A stretch of 64,000 nucleotides of DNA from Undaria pinnatifida (lineage: Eukaryota > Sar > Phaeophyceae > Laminariales > Alariaceae), in NCBI GenBank assembly GCA_012845835.1, contig JABAKD010000016.1, positions 9,872,121 through 9,936,120 on the forward strand, in the 5' to 3' direction. Both the position numbers and the translations under genes were made by a program. Position 1 is the first letter of the stretch. Each line of letters starts with the position of its first letter. The notes beneath the pieces are model-generated. The model saw nothing but the letters and a program-made list of their open reading frames with translations. It was not told the origin of the DNA and did not search any database. Shown piece by piece: positions 1 through 12,861 of this stretch.

Positions 1-109
1 ATTGGTGGCAAAAAGGAATGGAAATAACCGCGCCAGTACGAGTGAGATGCGAGATGGGGGAAATCGTGGGCGAACGTCGGGATAGGATGGGGACAACCAA
101 GCAGGCAAT

Positions 110-335
110 GGGGTGGGAAAAAGTCGGGGCGGGAACAAGACGCGTTACGGCAGGATGGTAAACAGTCGGGACGGGAACAAGACACCTTACGGCAGGATGG
201 TAAACGGTGGGAACAGAAACCAACAACGACGGGAACGGTCGGGAAGTGGAGGGCGGGAACGAACCATCGCACGGTTTCCCGTTCCCGTCCCGGCCAGATT
301 TTCCCGTCCCGACTTTTACCGCGCGTAGCCTTGAT
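110..335. repeat. GGGACGGGAA foldback repeat
   Basis: Left half has GTCGGGGCGGGAACAAGA at 123 and GTCGGGACGGGAACAAGA at 165 (42-bp tandem pair, each followed by TTACGGCAGGATGGTAAAC). Right half has the inverse, GTTCCCGTCCC and TTTTCCCGTCCCGACTTTTACC. It could fold back on itself. No terminal repeat was pinned down. Confidence 0.5.
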
Positions 336-434
336 TTTATCGCGTTTTCAACCGGCTTCCACTAAGCAAGTATTTGGTATTATTTGGCCGATCTCTGACA
401 CTTGCACCGCTTCCTGTTCTTCTTTAGATGGTTG

Positions 435-542
435 ATGTTAGCGCACCTCCCGTTGCTTACGTTGTGCTACCCGTGGAGTGTGGAGGCCCAAAAGAGAAAA
501 TACGGTTACACTCCTCCTGCAGTAGCGTGTAACCAGTACCAG
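435..542 (+). other. Possible first exon with signal-peptide-like start
   Basis: ATG at 435 opens 36 codons, MLAHLPLLTLCYPWSVEAQK then RKYGYTPPAVACNQYQ, ending at CAG|GTACGT, phase 0. The hydrophobic start followed by VEAQ looks like a short secretory signal. The donor-like site coincides with the recurrent TACCAGGTAC motif, so it may be chance, and no second exon was found. Confidence 0.18.
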
Positions 543-545
543 GTA

Positions 546-2263
546 CGTACCTCACCAGTACACTTTTGTTCAGGTTTCATCACATCATGCGGACATGTGA
601 CCACAGCCAGCCGCAACTATGAATATGATACCGCGGCGCAATAGCAGGGCCTGTTGCGCGTGTACGTAGACGCGATGCCATACTCGTACTTCAAGCTCAC
701 CGCGGTTTCTACGTGAAAAGGGTGAAATAAACATTATCGATCGGGTGTAATATAATGGGTTGCACAGCCAGTAGGTCGTTACATGTCGTTGTCGATGGTC
801 GATTTGTCCATATCTTTTCGAAAGGATGATTTTGTTTATTTTTTTAGCAAGAATTCGGAAGATCAAGATATTTACTGGTATTAGAAAACAACACGCACGA
901 GCCAGCGCGGCTCGCGTGCCGCATACCTGGTACCATATTTTGCTGCTGCATTCCGGGTTTCGCGATTTCAGTGAAGCGCTCTGAGGATTTACGAAACCGT
1001 CAACATAAATATATATAATATGATCATTCTTTTTTTTTTATTCGGTCAGGAGTTTTTTTCGTCTCGACCTCAGTATGGGATTCTCGGACTGGAATTTATC
1101 GGTCAAATCGCTTCGTTCGAGCGCCGTCTTCGGGGTGCGGATCCAACGCCCCTCGCCCTTCCTCATCCGTTCGGCACCTCGACGTGAACGTGGATGAACG
1201 CTGAGCGAGACAAGCGAGGAGTGGGCAAAATTTTGTATTTTGAACGGTACTTTCGAGTTACTCTCCGGATCTTGATGTACATGGGAGAGGTTGATAAAAT
1301 AAAACTTGGCAAGACACTATTTAATATTTCCAAATTGGCGTCATATTCTTGTCCCAAAACAAATACCAGGGGTAATACGTATTTGTACTGTAAAAATAAT
1401 CCCCATGGTACCGCGGTAAGTATCATAGTAGTAGTGCATTTAATTATTGAATTTTGGTGGGTACGTACGTACATGGATACAGACGCGGCAAGCCCACGCA
1501 TGACTAACACGAGGAGGTAGCGTCACGATTACTGCGCCAGATAAAGCAAAAAGCCACACGGCAACATTTTACGAGTGGCGGCGTCCCCGGCCTCGAGGGT
1601 GGTAGTTCGGGCACATCGACATAGTTTATACTCGTGTAAGTAATATAGGTACGAGTAAGAGCACACACACTGACTGATGCTCTATTGCATACACGCTTTT
1701 TGTCTGACTTATTATGGCATGGACGGGGAGGGTGTGTGTACCAAAAAACAGGGAATAACTGTTCGACATAAAAAACAAGGGGGAAAATCGTTCCTCCTGT
1801 TGTTACGCGGCACCACCCGAAGCTCGTGGCTGTAGCAGTAGACGGTATCCACGTACGAAACCAGTGGCATGCATTCGTCCCTGTATCGCCTCGGCGGGTG
1901 GTTCTTTTTTCCTAGAAACTCTATCTATGGAGAAGTATAGGCGGTGTGGAAGGGGTGCTTTGTTGTTGCTGTGGTGCCCCTGTCCCTCCGTTGCTGTGTT
2001 TTGGTCGTTTGCCGCGGCCAACTGGAAAAAAAACGGTCGTACGTGTTGGTACGTAACTGACAAATAATGTTGTGTTGCTTCCTACACGACGTGCTCCTTG
2101 CTGCTGATTGCTGATTGATCATCTCTAGTGAGTTATATAGATAGTATTCCATGATCATTCGACCATTACGCGAGTCAAATACGCACGTGTTTCGGCCTAA
2201 TTTCAGGCTTTTTTCCACGGTTATTTTTTGCTCGAATTGTGCCAGTCTTTCAGATCCATTTAT
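546..2263. other. No gene seen
   Basis: AT/GC-mixed sequence with short ORFs only, none protein-like. It holds scattered TACCTGGTACC-type motifs (near 927) and no recognised repeat family. Confidence 0.5.
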
Positions 2264-2442
2264 TATTATAAAAATTAAAATACACTCCAGCTGTGAGATC
2301 GAAGATTTCGTCGAAACTCATCTTTGCAAGCTGTGTGTGATACTCCGAACGCGCGCATTACGAGTTGTGTGTCCTCATTAAGGATATAGGTCGGCGACTC
2401 CCCTTACAGCTACAGTGTAGCTATCAGGGTCAACAGGATGAT
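2264..2442 (+). repeat. Dispersed repeat R, copy 1
   Basis: Family marked by ACACTCCAGCTGTGAGATCG, TCTTTGCAAGCTGTGTGTGA, TACTCCGATCGCGCG, TCCTCATTAAGGATATAG, CGGCGACTCCCCTTA, the palindrome CTACAGTGTAG and GGGTCAACAGG. It has no tRNA box and no coding. Every copy found in the window is on the plus strand. Confidence 0.8.
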
Positions 2443-2804
2443 ATATCGTATCGTTTTGATTTGAACACCTCATTTTTGTTTGAAATAGAATTTACAACCG
2501 GGGGGGGCTGAATCCTCGATACAAATCGCTCTATAATTCGTCCAATCATATTGCATTTGGTGCTGCTGTTGTTGCCGTTCAATGACAAGTTTAGTGTCTC
2601 TCTCATCCTCATTTTGAGCGTGCTTCCTCGGCACGCCAACCTGACGTTACTGTAGGCTTGAAATCGTTTTTTTTGTGCGACCTACGAGTCATGCAAATAA
2701 ATGGCTCGTCGAATTTGCGTTCGCATTGCGAATAATTGCCGAACACGGACGTACGCGAGAAAACCCGAGTTGGTCGAAGCAATTGTGAGTTTATTGGGTC
2801 AAGG

Positions 2805-3450
2805 CCTACCAGCCAATCACGAATAAGCCAATGAGGTCGGGGTTGACACGGCGTGCGGGGAGGTATCGAACCGGGAGCAGATCATCGTAATTGTTCCCGC
2901 TAGCTAGTTCCCGCGTTGTTGGAGCTGTAGATATTACGAGGATCTCTAAACCGGGGATGGGGCCCTATCTCCCCCGTGTGCGACGGAACTGCCTCCCACT
3001 GGTTGGTGAGCCCCTGTCATCCTCCTAGGGTGTGGGGCAGCGCCGTGGAGCTCGAACCAATCAATCAGCGATTTTAGCCAACGGAGTTGGGGGTTCCACG
3101 CCGTGAGGGGCGGTGACGACCCGAGAGAACTCGGTTTCATTCCCCGGTTTGTCTAACTTTCAGAGATACAGGATGACCTCCGGACCTGGGATGGGACACT
3201 ATCGTCCCCGGGTGGACCCGGCTCTATATTTTATACGACCCCCGGCCAATCAGAGATCGGCCGGTAGGTGGGGTTGGGAATTATTTCCACGCCGTACGGG
3301 ATGGTGTCAATCCTGGTGATATCCGTGTTCGTTCCCGGGTTGTCAGAGATGTATATGTATGCGTGGATGGATTATGATCGTGGGATGGGACCTTATCGTC
3401 CCCAGATGACGGTTATTTTCGGTACGATCCCCGGCCAATGAGCGACCAGC
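2805..3450. repeat. Degenerate ~190-250-bp tandem repeat with CCAAT boxes
   Basis: Four diverged copies share GGCCAATCA/GCCAATGAG, CACGCCGTACGGG-like and GGGATGGGACACTATCGTCCCC-like blocks (CCAAT blocks near 2811, 3057, 3244 and 3429). Non-coding. Confidence 0.6.
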
Positions 3451-3837
3451 GATCAGACAAAAAGGCCAAACCTGGTACCAGGAAATACTTCGAAGTACAC
3501 GTTTTTTTATTTTCGTCTAAAACTCGAGCCTGAAATTCTCAACTGCCAAATTTTTAGTGCGGTGCTACGTATCGCGTATTACTAATACTCTATCTACCAC
3601 ATAGCAGCAAGTAGCAGCATTATAATAGCATTCGAGGAATTGAATGACGAAGGCAGCGGCACCGTGTTTCACGCGTTGGCTCGGAATCGGATTCACACAA
3701 GAAACGGCAAAGTAAGTAGTCCACTGTTAGTCTATATCGATCTCTTGGCATTACTTTACATTCTACTCGCGGAGACTACGTGTTCTGTGGTAACGGTATT
3801 GAATCGAACAGGTCGAAGTGCTGACCTGCCCTACCCG

Positions 3838-3921
3838 GAGCATGCCGTCAGCCATGCGGAGCCCTTGTGTGTTGTGCCGGAGCATGCCGGCAGCCATGCG
3901 GAGCCCTTGTGTGTTGTATGT
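3838..3921. repeat. 42-bp tandem duplication
   Basis: GGAGCATGCCGTCAGCCATG... and GGAGCATGCCGGCAGCCATG..., both running to GAGCCCTTGTGTGTTGT, 42 bp apart. Confidence 0.85.
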
Positions 3922-3978
3922 ATGATACCATGCAAATGACACGTACTCGTATGTATGTGTGTGCAACATGAGTGCACA

Positions 3979-4273
3979 CGTTTTTTTTTTTTTTTCGCAC
4001 ACTCGTAATTTCCAGCTTCTGGACAAGCCGTGGTCACAGGTGTCGTCCCTTCTTCCCGCCGGTTCGTGCCTTCAACTTTTATCGCGAATATGGTTCAGCA
4101 ATCCCACTGCTCGTCGATTTTTCATCGGATGTTGCTAACCCACGCTCTCGCGTTTTCCGCAAGTCAATTTGTGCGCAAGAAAAAGTCCCCACGAATATAT
4201 GAGCATGGATTCGAATTCACGAAACTGACCTATACCAGGCTCGAGGATAACCTGATACGCCACCGGGGTGACT
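3979..4273 (-). mobile_element. tRNA-derived SINE, copy 1
   Basis: Read on the minus strand it starts with a tRNA-like head: a Pol III A box, TGGCGTATCAGG, and a B box-like GAATTCGAATCC about 45 bases on. A body of about 220 bp follows, ending in a poly(A) tract (the T-run at 3979-3993). A second copy lies at 40030-40345 and is estimated by eye at about 85% identical. Target duplications were not identified. Confidence 0.7.
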
Positions 4274-5957
4274 AGCTGTGGTACAGTATGCTGACTTGCT
4301 ATGAAAGTGTCTATGTCGTCTTCTCTCGTGTCTGTTGTTGCTTGATACCCGCCACAAAAGGCGAACAGGAGTTTCGACGACATAAAGTAGTGTACTCGAT
4401 CAGCTTTACAAGAAAAATTTCAAAACATTTCAAATTTTATAACAAAAAAGTCTCGGCGCGGTGCAACCAATTGCAGTCGCGCAACACAGCAACACAGCAC
4501 TACCATGCGACACGCAGCATTGCCACTCACCGGGCATCAACTCGCGCTGAAGGCCAGCCTAGCCACAGCCCTCGAAGCCTTGGCCCCGGCGGCTGAGAAA
4601 ATCGGTGGTGCAGGAAAAAATGAATGCGAGCCGTAGACCAATTCGGTCTACTACGTCGAAGGCGCAAACCAAGAACAAAAGCTGGAAGCTGGAAGCATGG
4701 CAATCTTCATCACGGGAGCATGATCCGGCAGTTAGATTACTACATAGGCGCAAGACACGGCGTGAGAGGGTCCTCATACGAGAGCATCGATCCGAGCTGG
4801 AAGGGGGGTTACCGCTGCGAGGAACCCACATACAAGTGAGAGCACGAAGCGGCTGTCAAAAGATGCCATTTATTTGATATTGCACGAGCAATAATATATT
4901 ATAGACAAAAAACGAGAAACGCAAAAAATGGTAAATCATGTGCGGCGTAGTTATTGGCCAATCAATGGAGTTCACAGCAAATATGTGTCTGCAGCAGACA
5001 GAAACTGCAATTTTTAGCCTTTGACCTGTGACGGACGGCCGTCTAGACGTAACACTTTGGTATTAGTCTTTGATACCGTCAAGGTGTGACTGACGCCGAC
5101 CAAACTGCCGTCTCCTCATATCTTTGGTGATGAGCGTCGTGTATTCGCGACTGCATTTTTATCATTCACACCACTGCACCTGGCGAAAACTGCCCCTATC
5201 AAATACATCACTGATCAAGCACAGAGGGGAGGCAGCCAGCCCTACCATGTCGTATCCCACCGCGCGTAATGCGGCACTGTTGTATGTTGGCTGTGTCCTT
5301 CGGGTGGAGCAGCGTATACATTGGGCGATGCTCACGTAGGCTAGAGACACATACATGACTCAAATATGCATACACGCAGAAACACACGGTCTCCCTACTG
5401 TGATCAGTATATTCCTGGCACATACGTGCCAGCCAACGATACCGGCAATAATATCCGGACACCGGCACTATTGAGCAGTATCGATACTGGCACCGGTGTG
5501 TCGGGTTCACGTCCTGCTAAGCGATTTCACCCGCACTATACCGGCAACAGGCACTATCCAACCGGCACTCTATATGGGTGCCCCCACCGATTTCTTCAAG
5601 ATTCTTCACCCCAACTTAGAACTGCGCACATGTTTTGGCGGACAAACTACCTGCAATTAGTACGGGATACCAGGTACTTTTTCTTGCAGCTCCAAAAGGG
5701 TTGGTATTTCTCGGCCGGTTGTTTGTCTTCGTGTCTTGCTTAGCTGTTCGTCACGCTCCCTGTGCACGACCAAAAGCGCGCCGAAGCTACCAGCCTGCCA
5801 TTTCGCTGCTACACGGCTAGCTACTAGGTGGTAGAACCCCCGGTACAGTGTAGCAACGGGATGGAACGGGGTTCGTTCGCCTATACTGCGCGAGGCTACC
5901 AAGAAGCTCCCCAGACGAACTGAAGACAAGCCAAGCGTAAAAACGACGTACACTATC
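4274..5957. other. No gene seen
   Basis: Short ORFs only. CAACACAGCAACACAGCA near 4482 is a small local repeat. TACCGGCA/CACCGGCA motifs cluster at 5440-5570. Nothing else is recognisable. Confidence 0.45.
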
Positions 5958-6425
5958 CCAGCATGTGCCTGCGTTCCATCAAGTCGACAATTGCTGCGTG
6001 CGGCAGTGCACACGAGCAAGCGCCCTGAACAATCACGTGCCCGCGCGGTTATCGGACGCGACATCGCTACGTGCCGACATAACACCGCACCCAAGAGATG
6101 ATCCCATCATGCTTGTGTTCCACGAAGTCGAATTTGCTGCGTGCGGTATTGAACACGAACGAGCGCACTATAGCCACTCGCCCGCGCGGTTATCGGACGC
6201 GACATCGCTACACACACGCATAATACCGCACCTACCCTGCCCCTCTCTGCGCCGCGTCCACTACCAGAGGCTTCCGATAGGCCAGCTGGCGGGGTCGAAA
6301 ACAACGAACGCAAACGAGCGATGATCCCAGCATGCCTGGGTCACGAAATCGAAAACGATTACTCTATGCGGTCTTGCAACGAGTGCCCAACGGCGACGCG
6401 CCCTCGCGGCTATACTACCACACTA
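5958..6425. repeat. ~149-bp tandem repeat, 2 good copies and a third degenerate
   Basis: Shared blocks: CAGCATG..CATCATG, GTTCCA(T/C)(C/G)AAGTCGA, TTGCTGCGTGCGG, CCGCGCGGTTATCGGACGCG and ACATCGCTAC. Copy starts are near 5958, 6107 and (diverged) 6327. Confidence 0.75.
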
Positions 6426-8120
6426 GACAGAACAAATGCATCCTCACCGTGCCCACCGGCTGACGATGGTGACGTTGCTCGCCGGAGTTGTCGTGGTGAT
6501 TCATGGCACGAAGCAAGGAAGGAGTGAGTGAGAAAAATAACTTGTCGTCATATAGCCACGAAAGGGGTCGTCGTCGTGCTGCGGTACGGTGGCGGTAGTA
6601 GTAGTTGTATTATAGTATCATCAATAGATACGCGGTGACGGATCTTTAGAGCTGCTCGTGGAGCCCCAGAGGAACGTTGGGTCGCCTGAGTTCGCGACCC
6701 TTCAGTTCGGCGGATGCAGATCACGAAGTTGGCGTTGTTTAGGACCAGACTTGGAAGGAAATTGAGTGGGTTTAAGGAGGCGGGGGGGGGTATCGGGATT
6801 AATTCAAACACAACCAAAATGAGGCGTTGTTGAACCTAACACACACTCGCCCCTTGACGGTTAAACCGATGAGTGAGGTAATCGAGACGCGCCTGTCTTG
6901 ACGCGATGGTGATGCAAGGTTTACTGCCGCAGTCGGTCGTAATTCAATACTACTCGTATACATCGCACCGCTCTCTCCTGCGAAGTACCTGTCTGCCTGT
7001 GTGTACGAATCCTGCTTGCTGTTTGCATGTATTATATATCTTGTCAACAACTAACTGACATTAATTAACTGTCGAGAGCACTATATTATAGCGTGCGGGT
7101 AAGCACAATTCGACGCGACGAGTCGACGAGAGGGAAAACAGCTCTGAACCATTTTCGCGATGAAAACGAAGGCGCGTACCGTAGCAGGGAAAGAGAAGGA
7201 GAAAGGAAAGTGTGAAGATAGCAATAATAGCAATAATAATGAAAATAATAGAAGATGAGGGTGCTCAAGCAAAAAAAAAAAAACACACACACACACATAC
7301 ATGCATACCGCACAAGGTCGCGACGGGCCCGATGTGAATCGAGTGCTCTTCTCACGTACAGCTAGTTCCTTTGCATCACTCTCGCCCGCGCTCCCCTCGC
7401 TTGAAAGCTCCGCTGCCTCTGTTTTTCCAGAGGAAAGTATTGCCCTGCTACGTCCTAAGACCGCGAGTTAGTTGTTGTCATATCGCTCGTATTTGAGTAC
7501 AAATAATAAACATCCTGCTCCCTATACAAATTAATATTGTTGTTGATTGCCCTCCGACAAAATAGCGTAGATGAGGATTAAGGTAGACTCTCAGCTGAAA
7601 CATATACCAGGTATAGGGAAAGGAAACAGTAGACTCTCAGCTAAAACGTATGCCAGGTATAGGGAAAGGAAACAGTGGATATAAGATAAAAGGAGAAGAT
7701 GTGGGGAAAGGGTAAATGGGCAAATTGTTGGCGGAAGGTACCACTGCATTACAAGTATGGTGCGATCATTCGACTTCATATTATAGGTACTACTACTACC
7801 GCTGCTTTATGGAAGGACATTCGATTTACATCGGAACAGCATCTATCTACGCTATATTGTCGGAGGGCAAACATAATAACAATAAGAATGTAGCGTAGAT
7901 AGATGTCGTTGCCTGTACCAGTTAGCTACTACCAATTAAAACGGTGGCTCGGTACAACCGTGTCCTCGGCCTTCCCTGTGCTAATCGATGGTGGTCCACC
8001 ATGACCATGGGATGAATACCATGACGCATATACCGCGATACATTACACTCACCAAGACTACGGTATACCTGGTAGGGAAGCGGGTTTGCTACGTACGATA
8101 ATTGTTAGACTATAGAGGTA
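6426..8120. other. No gene; small tandem pair
   Basis: Only feature: a 46-bp duplication at about 7586-7680 (TAGACTCTCAGCTGAAACAT..., CAGGTATAGGGAAAGGAAAC). The rest is AT-rich with a CA microsatellite near 7283. Confidence 0.5.
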
Positions 8121-10799
8121 TTCAGGTGTACCATTTTTTGGCTGAACGCTCTTCTGAATGACGGGGGAGCTCCTTAACAACCCCTTTAGAACCCCAACCC
8201 CCCCATACTAACTTCAAGTAAATTTGCCCCCCAAAACGGGTTTCCACTTGTAAAGGCGTTGACCCAAATCGTCGGGATAATTTCAGTATTTTTTCCGTCA
8301 GGGTGTGTGAACATGTATGATGTGTTTTGTTTTGCTATATACCTACGAAGGGCAGGGGGTTGTTCATCGCGGGTGAACTACTGAATTTTCTCCAAAAAAT
8401 CGAATTACAACAACAGCAGTTCTTGGGTGAGATACAGATCTCCGCACGGAGTGAGGGCCACGCTCATAAAATGTATGGTGCACCTCTAGCCTAGAATGCG
8501 TTGGAAGGGGCGGGGGGGGGGGGGGGGGGGCACTCAGTTTGTGCATGGCCGTAGTCGTATGACCATAGACCCTCGCACCCCTACTATGCCGGGGGGGAAA
8601 GAGCACGTCGGGTTTCCACCAACTAGGCAGGCATCGCTTGCACCAAGCGCGAAGCGCCGTGAGGTGTTCGGCGAGTCGCATGAAAAGGGTGAACTGCGTC
8701 CTTTCAAGAACCGCTCGTAAGACGGGGACAGGGGGGCTTTAGGGCTAGGACCCCTGCTTCACCGGCTCGGGATCACCACGCTCACATCAGGTGCGAGTCA
8801 CCTCGCGGTAGCGGATGAAGCAGATTCTAAGAAGTTTCTGGGCCTCCTTACACGAGGAGCTCAATATCTTACCCGAAAAACACGACTTACTTCGAAGACA
8901 TTCGCGTTCGCGCAACCCGACTGCTGCTAGAGCATTTCCGTGCGCCGGCCCCTGAGACAAACGCACTCGTGAAAAAATGGGTATCACAATACTAACCACC
9001 GACTATAGCTCCATACCTGGGGATGGAACTAGAAAAACCCCGCGGTGAGAAAACGTTTTGCCCCCAAAAGCGTGGAAAACCCGCCGTGGGATGTCTCGCG
9101 TCTGCCCCTACTTACATTTTCAAGTCGGAGCACGCTCTCTTCTGTGGTTTTATCTGACACATGCTATATGGTATGGTATGTATGGTAGAGCTAGGTAGCA
9201 CTTTCGGGCAAAAAAAAATATATATATATACATATTTATTTATGAAAAAAACGGAAGTGCTTCCTTAACTCCCCAAATCGTCGGATTTTATGCCCCCCCC
9301 CCAAAAAATGTTGTTCGCAATATTTAGTTTTGTATACCTAGCCCATAATGTATGGAAATCTCTGCTCATCGGGGGTTTTGCACTTCCGAGTTTCTTCAAA
9401 AGTGAGTTTTCGGGTGAGGTATATACCAGCCATTGTTTTATCAAGCCGTCACCCGCCACCCCTCAGAAGGAAGAAAAAGAGCCGGTGCACCTCCTAGACC
9501 GCGTTCTGTGTGTGTCTTCTTTTCGTTTCGCGATGTGTTACCCCCCCCCCCCCCCCCCCCCCCCCCGACCATGAAATTATTTTCATTTTGAAATCATTCT
9601 CTAACTCTACTGCGTCAGCTGTGAGTTCGACAAAATTTAGGGTCGATGCTCATTTCGTTTCGCGCGCGCTTTGGAGTGATTGTTCGGAGTCCGTTCGCGC
9701 TATTGATAGCGGCCTTGTCTCGGTAGTGACAATGGGTGTTTAGCCGTAACTTCCCTGCCCTATCGTAGCTCGGACCCAATCATGGTGGGGTAGTGCGTGT
9801 TTGCTCCCCAAGAGCGTTATCACGACCACACTCACTTTGTGGGCGAAGGGTAATAACTTGTGCGCGGCACCAAACCAACGTCGCCGTATATTCAGGTGAT
9901 GGGTGTTGTTCGTCTGCGGTGTACACGGCGGCCATTGCCGAAAATTTCATATACCGTATATAGGAGCCAGGTTTACAACTATCTGTTATGGTATTGCCTT
10001 GGGAGCCTAACGAGGCGCAAGATTTAGGGTACGGGAACGGTATAAAGGGTTTCACAAGCCTTTGAAGGCATGCGCACATAGGAAAAAGGGGATTGTGCAC
10101 TTTCTCCCATGGATTTAGCACGCGGTTATTAACAGCGTTCAGATACGTAAATCCGTGGTACTGCGGGACTATTAAAAGAGCTTACATAACACAAGCGAGT
10201 GACCAAACGTGGAACCTGCCTACTGTATGTATCAGCAGTAGATAGACCTGCGAGTGGGTGGCCTGTCGCAAACAGCCGATACATGGCGTCGTCGGCAGGT
10301 AAGCTTTTTAGAACAGATCAACAATGACTAGAGAGACGGGCGATCGATTTAGTACGCGGCTTGCAAAATAATGTAGATGAGGATCGAACCTGAAGTCGTG
10401 GAACTCACAGTTGGCGTCGTTACAATATTTTTTGTTGAATCAGCAATGATCGCGAGATCGAATTTGTATCGTGAACACTGATTTGTCACCGCCCACTACA
10501 TACAGTGATGAGCGTTCGATGGTGACGCAATGTATTTCTTCGAAACATCCGTGACTATTATCCGAAACTTCCCGGCGAATTGACCACTTGTACGATACTG
10601 GTGAGTCCTATATATATAATACCTGGTACTCGTTCGCCTCCCTTTGAAAGTCCAATGCATGGTGATCGAAACAAAGTGGAACCTGTATATGTGAACCCCC
10701 CCCCCGGCTTTTTGACATTATAGTAGGACTCACACAGTAAGACAATGCGAAATATATAAGGAGGAGATGAGGAAATTAGACGACTGTGGACAAGGAAGA
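8121..10799. other. No gene; repeat fragments and C/G tracts
   Basis: Fragments of the GACGCGTG-family MITE (8130-8300), repeat Q (8511-8690), a block AAGATTCTAAGAAGTTTCTGG with ACACGAGGAGCTCA near 8820 that recurs at 11170 and 27480, a 26-base C tract at 9541-9566 and a fragment of repeat R near 9610. Confidence 0.5.
8511..8690 (-). repeat. Poly(C)-tailed repeat Q, left region copy
   Basis: A G-tract of about 19 (8512-8530), then CACTCAGTTTGTGCATGGCC, GTAGTCGTATGACCATAGAC, CCTCGCACCCCTACTATGCC and GCACGTCGGGTTTCCACC, matching the intron 2 copy. Confidence 0.65.
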
Positions 10800-11090
10800 G
10801 TTTGGTAGACTAGAGAGCAGCGACCAAAACGATCGCTCTCCCAGGAGATAGATGGTGGTCGCAGACGGCGAAACAGGACTGGGATAGGATAAGCAAGCAG
10901 TTTCTATGTAATATATATGGAAGAGGCGTAACGAGCGCCCAAATGCTGAAGGTGTGTGTCTCTAGTAGGAGTAGGAACGGTGCTTCGTCTCGAAAGGATT
11001 GCGTGGTCAATGGTCAAGTGACTAAGGCAAGCAGCCAATTAGTACCCCCCCCCCCCCCCAACCCCCCCCCAACCCCCCCCCGCCGCTTTC
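10800..11090 (+). repeat. Poly(C)-tailed repeat P, copy 1
   Basis: Starts GAAGAGTTTGGTA, contains AGGAGATAGATGGTGG, GGCGAAACAGGAC, GGAAGAGGCGTAACGAGCGC, GTCTCGAAAGGATTGCGTGG and GACTAAGGCAAGCAGCC, and ends TTAGTAC followed by C-tracts. Related copies lie at 17950-18241 and (inverted, split by a MITE) 22530-23130. Confidence 0.75.
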
Positions 11091-11388
11091 ACCCATCCGG
11101 AGACACGCCACTTCGGTAGATGTGCTTTATTTTTTTTTTCTTGGTCATGTCATGGTAGGGGGTGCATCAGAAGATTCTAAGAAGTTTCTGAGCTCCTGAC
11201 ACGAGGAGCTCAGCATCCCACCAGAGATACACGACTGCGAAGGCGTTCATTCGCGCGACTCGGCCAACATTTTCTATCATAATATATACACGCCAGGTTC
11301 TAAAAACGAATATAATCGTAACATTTTTTCATGCTCAGTCTAGGACACGGAAGGGGAGGCACCCCCGTTTTTCACTATTGACAAGAGA

Positions 11389-11506
11389 TTCGAGCCCCTC
11401 GAGCACGAGTGACTCTGTTCGAGCCCCTCGAGCACGAGTGACTCTGTTCGAGCCCCTCGAGCACGAGTGACTCTGTTCGAGCCCCTCGAGCACGAGTGAC
11501 TCTGCA
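11389..11506. repeat. 29-bp minisatellite, 4 copies
   Basis: Four perfect or near-perfect copies of a 29-bp unit containing TTCGAGCCCCTCGAGCACGA and GTGACTCTG. Confidence 0.93.
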
Positions 11507-11509
11507 CCT

Positions 11510-12860
11510 CGCGGACGAAAACAAAATTACGCGACACGCTTGGCGCAAGCGAGGCTAACTGTTGCATTGCGGGTTCACGTCGCCAGATTAAAGTAGCACC
11601 ATAGCCCCCAAGACCGCAATGAAAGGAACCGGGGGGGTCATTCGCGCGAGTCACTCCGGGCTAACCACTACTGCAAACAAAAGTCCCTTAAAAGGGGACA
11701 CACATCCCTTATCGTAGCAACCGGTCAGAAACGTTTGCCCCTCCCCTCCCCCCCTCCCAAAAAAACAAATGGTCTTGACCCTCGTAGACCCCCGCTACGC
11801 TAGAGGTGCACCCATATTATTCTGAGTCTCTCTTTGGTTCAGGAGCTCTATTATTCCCCACTCCCCCCCCCCCCCAAAACAAAAAAGAGATTTTTTTAGA
11901 GAAAAAAAATGAAAGTGCAAAGACCTCCGATGTAAAAAGTCTCACAAACAACCTACTTGTAGGGGAAAACGAAGACAATCGAAAAGAGGAAATAAAAAAT
12001 AAATAAAAATAAAATAAAACGGGCGATATTGGGTTAAGAAATGCCAAACTTGAGAAAACGTTATTATTGGGCACCAAAAGGTGCTACAGTACCTCGAGAA
12101 GAGCTATCGCAGCAGGCGTCTCACCTACCATGAGATGACTCCCCCTTTTGTTTGCGGAAGGGGTTACGCCTGAGGAGCTCTGCGCACCACCTCGCCCGAA
12201 AAACTGATTTGCGTGTCGTCGTAGGAAAAACTGAGAGTGCAACAACTCCCCATGCCATGATAAAAATCCGCGGGCCCTCGAGATATTCCAAAACAGTCAT
12301 ATTTATTGCAAAACAAGACGAGACGTCTGCCGATGATTTGTGGTTTTAGAACCCCCCCCCCCCAACGCTCCACCAAATTCGGAAAATGGTCTAGCCAAAA
12401 AGCGCCACCTCTGGCGTAGCAAGCGTCCAGACACTTCGTGTATCTTAGCTGGCGCACATTGCTCTTATCTTTAGTGGGAAATATAAAGATTTTAAGTATA
12501 GGTGGAGGTCATATATATTTAACCGCTCGTAAGTCCAGAATGCTCTTCTTGCACCCAGGTGTTCTTAAATAGAGGTACCCACCAAATGTATAATATAGAA
12601 CCCAAGTACGCACACACCTTCAGTGCTCGTCCCCTGCAATCCCAGCATCGTGATCGTGTATCTAGCTGGCGCTACACCACCAGGTGTTCGGATCGTATGC
12701 GAAAAAATATATACCGTGTATTCCCAAGGTGAACACTGACTGTTGTGTCGTTTTCGATCTGTCTCCCCCATATGAAACCGGGGGGGGGGGGGGGAGTTGT
12801 ATGCGCGTCGGCGGTATGTGACGGAAGTAAGTGGAAACCGTGTGACGAGAATCAAAGCTG
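11510..12860. other. No gene seen
   Basis: Low-complexity C tracts near 11860 and 12352, short AT-rich stretches and MITE fragments near 12110-12140. No protein-like ORF. Confidence 0.45.
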
Positions 12861-12861
12861 C

